Of a stretch of DNA of 45,673 bases, positions 43,758 through 45,673 are shown in pieces (positions within the stretch are counted from its first letter, which is position 1; the number at the start of each line of letters is the position of its first letter). Position numbers and translations under genes: made by a program. The notes under the pieces were generated by a model. It was not told the origin of the DNA. It searched no databases and was given only the letters and a program-made list of their open reading frames with translations. The stretch is from NCBI GenBank assembly GCA_017849585.1, contig JAFIGT010000006.1:1-45673 (forward strand). Direction: 5' to 3'. The stretch comes from Verrucomicrobium sp. (lineage in GTDB: Bacteria; Verrucomicrobiota; Verrucomicrobiia; Methylacidiphilales; UBA1321).

Positions 43758-45470
43758 ATGGCGAAAAAGACGAAGCCTCCTGTCGTCAGTCCTTCGCCCG
43801 AACCGGCGGAAACGCCCGAGTTCGGACCGTCGCTCGATTCACTGTCGACACTCCAAATCCTCGATCTGGTCAACCAATCCATTCCCTACGATTCCCCGGC
43901 GCGACCCGAGTTGAATTACCTCCGTCTGCGCGTCGAGGAAATGGAAGTCACCAATGAGCAGGCCCGCGACGCCATCGAGAAACTCGACGCCGCCGTCACC
44001 AAGCTCTCCTCCCCCGCCAATCGCACCGGCACTCTCCTCGCCCTGCCCAAGCCCGACATCGCGCTCGTGGTCAGCAGCGGCGCGGAATACTACTGCTCGA
44101 TCGATCCGCGCCTGAGCCAGACGGAACTTCTCGTCGGCACGAAAATTCTGCTCAACGAAGCCTACGCTGTCATTGGCGATCTCGGTTTCGAACTCGGCGG
44201 TCCTGTCGTGAAAATTTTTGATCTACTTCCCGACGGACGCCTCCGCGTCGGTTCGGAAGCCGGCATGCAGAACAGCCTCGTCATCCGCTCCGCCGCGCTC
44301 GGCAAGGAAAAGCTCAAGGTCGGTCTCGAAATCCGCCTCGACTCCTCCGCCCGCGTGGCGCTGGAAGTCGTCGCGAAGCCCGAATCGAAGGATCACCTTC
44401 TCGAGCGCGTACCCGAATTGCCATGGGAGAAAGTCGGCGGTCAGGCCGAAGCCCGGCAAGCCGTGCGCGACGCCATCGAATTGCCCCTGCTCCACAGCGA
44501 TCTCTTTGAAGCCTACAAGCACACCACGCCCAAAGGCATCCTGCTCTACGGCCCTCCGGGTTGCGGCAAAACGCTGCTCGGAAAGGCCACCGCTTACAAC
44601 CTCACCCGTCAACTGCGCGAGAAGACCGGTCGCGACCTGCAAGAGTGCTTCATGCACGTCAAGGGCCCCGAGATTCTTAACATGTGGGTCGGCGAATCGG
44701 AACGTCAGGTCCGCGAAATCTTTGCCCGTGCCCGGGAAAAGGCGAAGGACGGTTATCTGCCCTTCATCTTCATCGACGAAGCCGAATCGATCCTCGGCAC
44801 GCGCCGTTCCGGTCGCGGACACAATATCGTCAACACACTCGTCCCGATGTTCTGCGCCGAGATGGACGGCATCGAATCGCTCCACGAGATGGTCATCATC
44901 CTCGCGTCGAATCGCGCCGACATGATCGACCCCGCCATCTTGCGGCCCGGTCGCATCGACCGCAAAATCAAGGTGAACCGCCCGAGCCGTCAGGAATCGG
45001 ACGACATCTACCGCATCTACCTGTCCCCTACACTACCCTTCGACGCCAACCTCGTCAAAGAACACGGCAACGACACGAAGAAAGTCGTCGACTACCTCAT
45101 CGCGCAGTTGCTCGAGGAACAGTTCAGCCGCAAGGATTCGAATCGTTTCCTCGAGATCACCACGCGCAGCGGACGTCACGAGTTCCTCTATCGCGGCGAT
45201 CTCATCAGCGGTGCGATCATTTCGTCCATCGTGGAACGCGCCAAGGAACTCGCCATCAAGCGCGCCATCAGCTCGCCCGATCATAATGGCCTGTGCCTCG
45301 CCGATCTGCTCACTTCGCTCGAAGTGGAGTATCAGGAGAACGACATCTTCCCGCCGTCCGACATCACCGAAGACTGGATGAAACTGGTCGATCAGGACCC
45401 GGAAAACGTCGTCAAGATTTCACCCGTCCGCCCCCGCCGCAACGAACACTCCACCTCCTCGATTATTTAA
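43758..45470 (+). CDS. arc: ARC/Mpa-type AAA+ ATPase of the pupylation-proteasome system
   Basis: The 570-residue protein has an N-terminal helical segment likely to form a coiled coil (about residues 50-83) and an interdomain with OB-like strands (about 93-205). One AAA+ module follows: Walker A GPPGCGKT (265-272), pore loop around LNMWVGES, Walker B FIFIDEAES, then ASNRADMIDPAILRPGRIDRK. In actinobacteria this ATPase recognises Pup through the coiled coil and feeds the 20S proteasome. The C-terminal GQYL-like docking tail is absent; this protein ends STSSII. ATG 43758 has GAGGT upstream. dop starts 30 bases later. Confidence 0.92.
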   Translation: MAKKTKPPVVSPSPEPAETPEFGPSLDSLSTLQILDLVNQSIPYDSPARPELNYLRLRVEEMEVTNEQARDAIEKLDAAVTKLSSPANRTGTLLALPKPDIALVVSSGAEYYCSIDPRLSQTELLVGTKILLNEAYAVIGDLGFELGGPVVKIFDLLPDGRLRVGSEAGMQNSLVIRSAALGKEKLKVGLEIRLDSSARVALEVVAKPESKDHLLERVPELPWEKVGGQAEARQAVRDAIELPLLHSDLFEAYKHTTPKGILLYGPPGCGKTLLGKATAYNLTRQLREKTGRDLQECFMHVKGPEILNMWVGESERQVREIFARAREKAKDGYLPFIFIDEAESILGTRRSGRGHNIVNTLVPMFCAEMDGIESLHEMVIILASNRADMIDPAILRPGRIDRKIKVNRPSRQESDDIYRIYLSPTLPFDANLVKEHGNDTKKVVDYLIAQLLEEQFSRKDSNRFLEITTRSGRHEFLYRGDLISGAIISSIVERAKELAIKRAISSPDHNGLCLADLLTSLEVEYQENDIFPPSDITEDWMKLVDQDPENVVKISPVRPRRNEHSTSSII

Positions 45471-45500
45471 CCACCGCCACAACCTCCACTCCTTTTTCGA

Positions 45501-45673
45501 ATGCAGAGCAAAATCCCACCGTGGTCCGTTTGCTTCGGTCTGGAAACAGAAATCGGGATCGCCGTCGCGGAAGATCCCGAGGCGGATGTCGTCGAGGAGT
45601 CGATCAAACTCGTCCGCGCCGCCGCCCGTCACGGCCTCGCCAACCTGTGGGACTACGCCACGGAAGACCCGCA
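45501..45673 (+). CDS. dop: Dop, Pup deamidase/depupylase (5' part only)
   Basis: The first 57 codons encode VCFGLETEIGIAVAEDPEA, matching the conserved GxExE(Y/F)GI opening of the Dop/PafA glutamine-synthetase-like fold. They continue to LWDYATEDP, which resembles the WDY-x2-E-x-P of Dop rather than PafA. Dop deamidates Pup and removes Pup from proteins. It follows arc by 30 bases, the same order as in actinobacterial pup loci. The gene runs off the right edge; pup, proteasome subunits and pafA, if present, lie beyond. Confidence 0.8.
   Translation, partial: MQSKIPPWSVCFGLETEIGIAVAEDPEADVVEESIKLVRAAARHGLANLWDYATEDP

Overview
The window looks like chromosome of a GC-rich, Gram-negative bacterium, most likely of the Verrucomicrobiota/PVC group. 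That placement is an inference from gene content: lysine synthesis by LL-diaminopimelate aminotransferase, a heptose/Kdo/Lpt lipopolysaccharide cluster, a PEP-CTERM-anchored metalloprotease, and an ARC-Dop (pupylation-type) pair at the right edge. I see no rRNA, CRISPR array, prophage or insertion sequence.

Layout. 1-600: proline-rich end of a gene entering from the left, a long inverted repeat and the first copy of a dispersed leader element. 0.6-8.3 kb: YjbQ-type protein, a putative Na+/H+ antiporter, small conserved proteins, a lipase-like hydrolase, two tandem PilT-type ATPases and a stand-alone LON-domain protein. 8.3-12.1 kb: ruvB, ruvA and ruvC on the minus strand, with an unrelated plus-strand membrane gene between ruvA and ruvC, then a YHS-DUF2231 membrane protein. 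12.2-17.2 kb: a glycyl radical enzyme, its activase, an AraC regulator and a divergent PhyH-type dioxygenase. 17.2-20.5 kb: dapL, cysK and a single-domain response regulator. 20.5-23.6 kb: by eye less GC-rich, with tRNA-Gln, tRNA-Glu, a PIN-like protein, a PEP-CTERM metalloprotease and an L,D-transpeptidase. 23.6-28.6 kb, minus strand: mutL, parB, a small protein and a phosphohexomutase. 28.9-33.1 kb: a beta-sandwich-repeat protein and an FecBCD/BtuFCD-type ABC importer. 33.3-36.3 kb: a small cysteine-containing protein behind a sigma-54-like promoter, a GT39-like membrane protein and a BaiN/HI0933-type flavoprotein. 36.4-43.2 kb: eight co-directional genes that make ADP-heptose precursors and CMP-Kdo and export LPS (hldA-like, gmhB-like, kdsB, pyrG, kdsA, lptC-like, lptA, lptB). 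43.2-45.7 kb: a non-coding stretch, then arc and the start of dop.

The most unusual signal is a roughly 200-bp element present four times (about 351, 17341, 28864 reverse, 43341). Each copy lies upstream of a gene start and is oriented with that gene. It contains a short ORF-like segment whose start-to-motif spacing is the same in all four copies, a perfect palindrome in two copies, and a hairpin just 5' of three copies. A second theme is that several strong-looking promoters place the -10 box only 5-9 nt before the start codon, which predicts leaderless or near-leaderless mRNAs. All functional calls come from reading motifs by eye; no database search was run.
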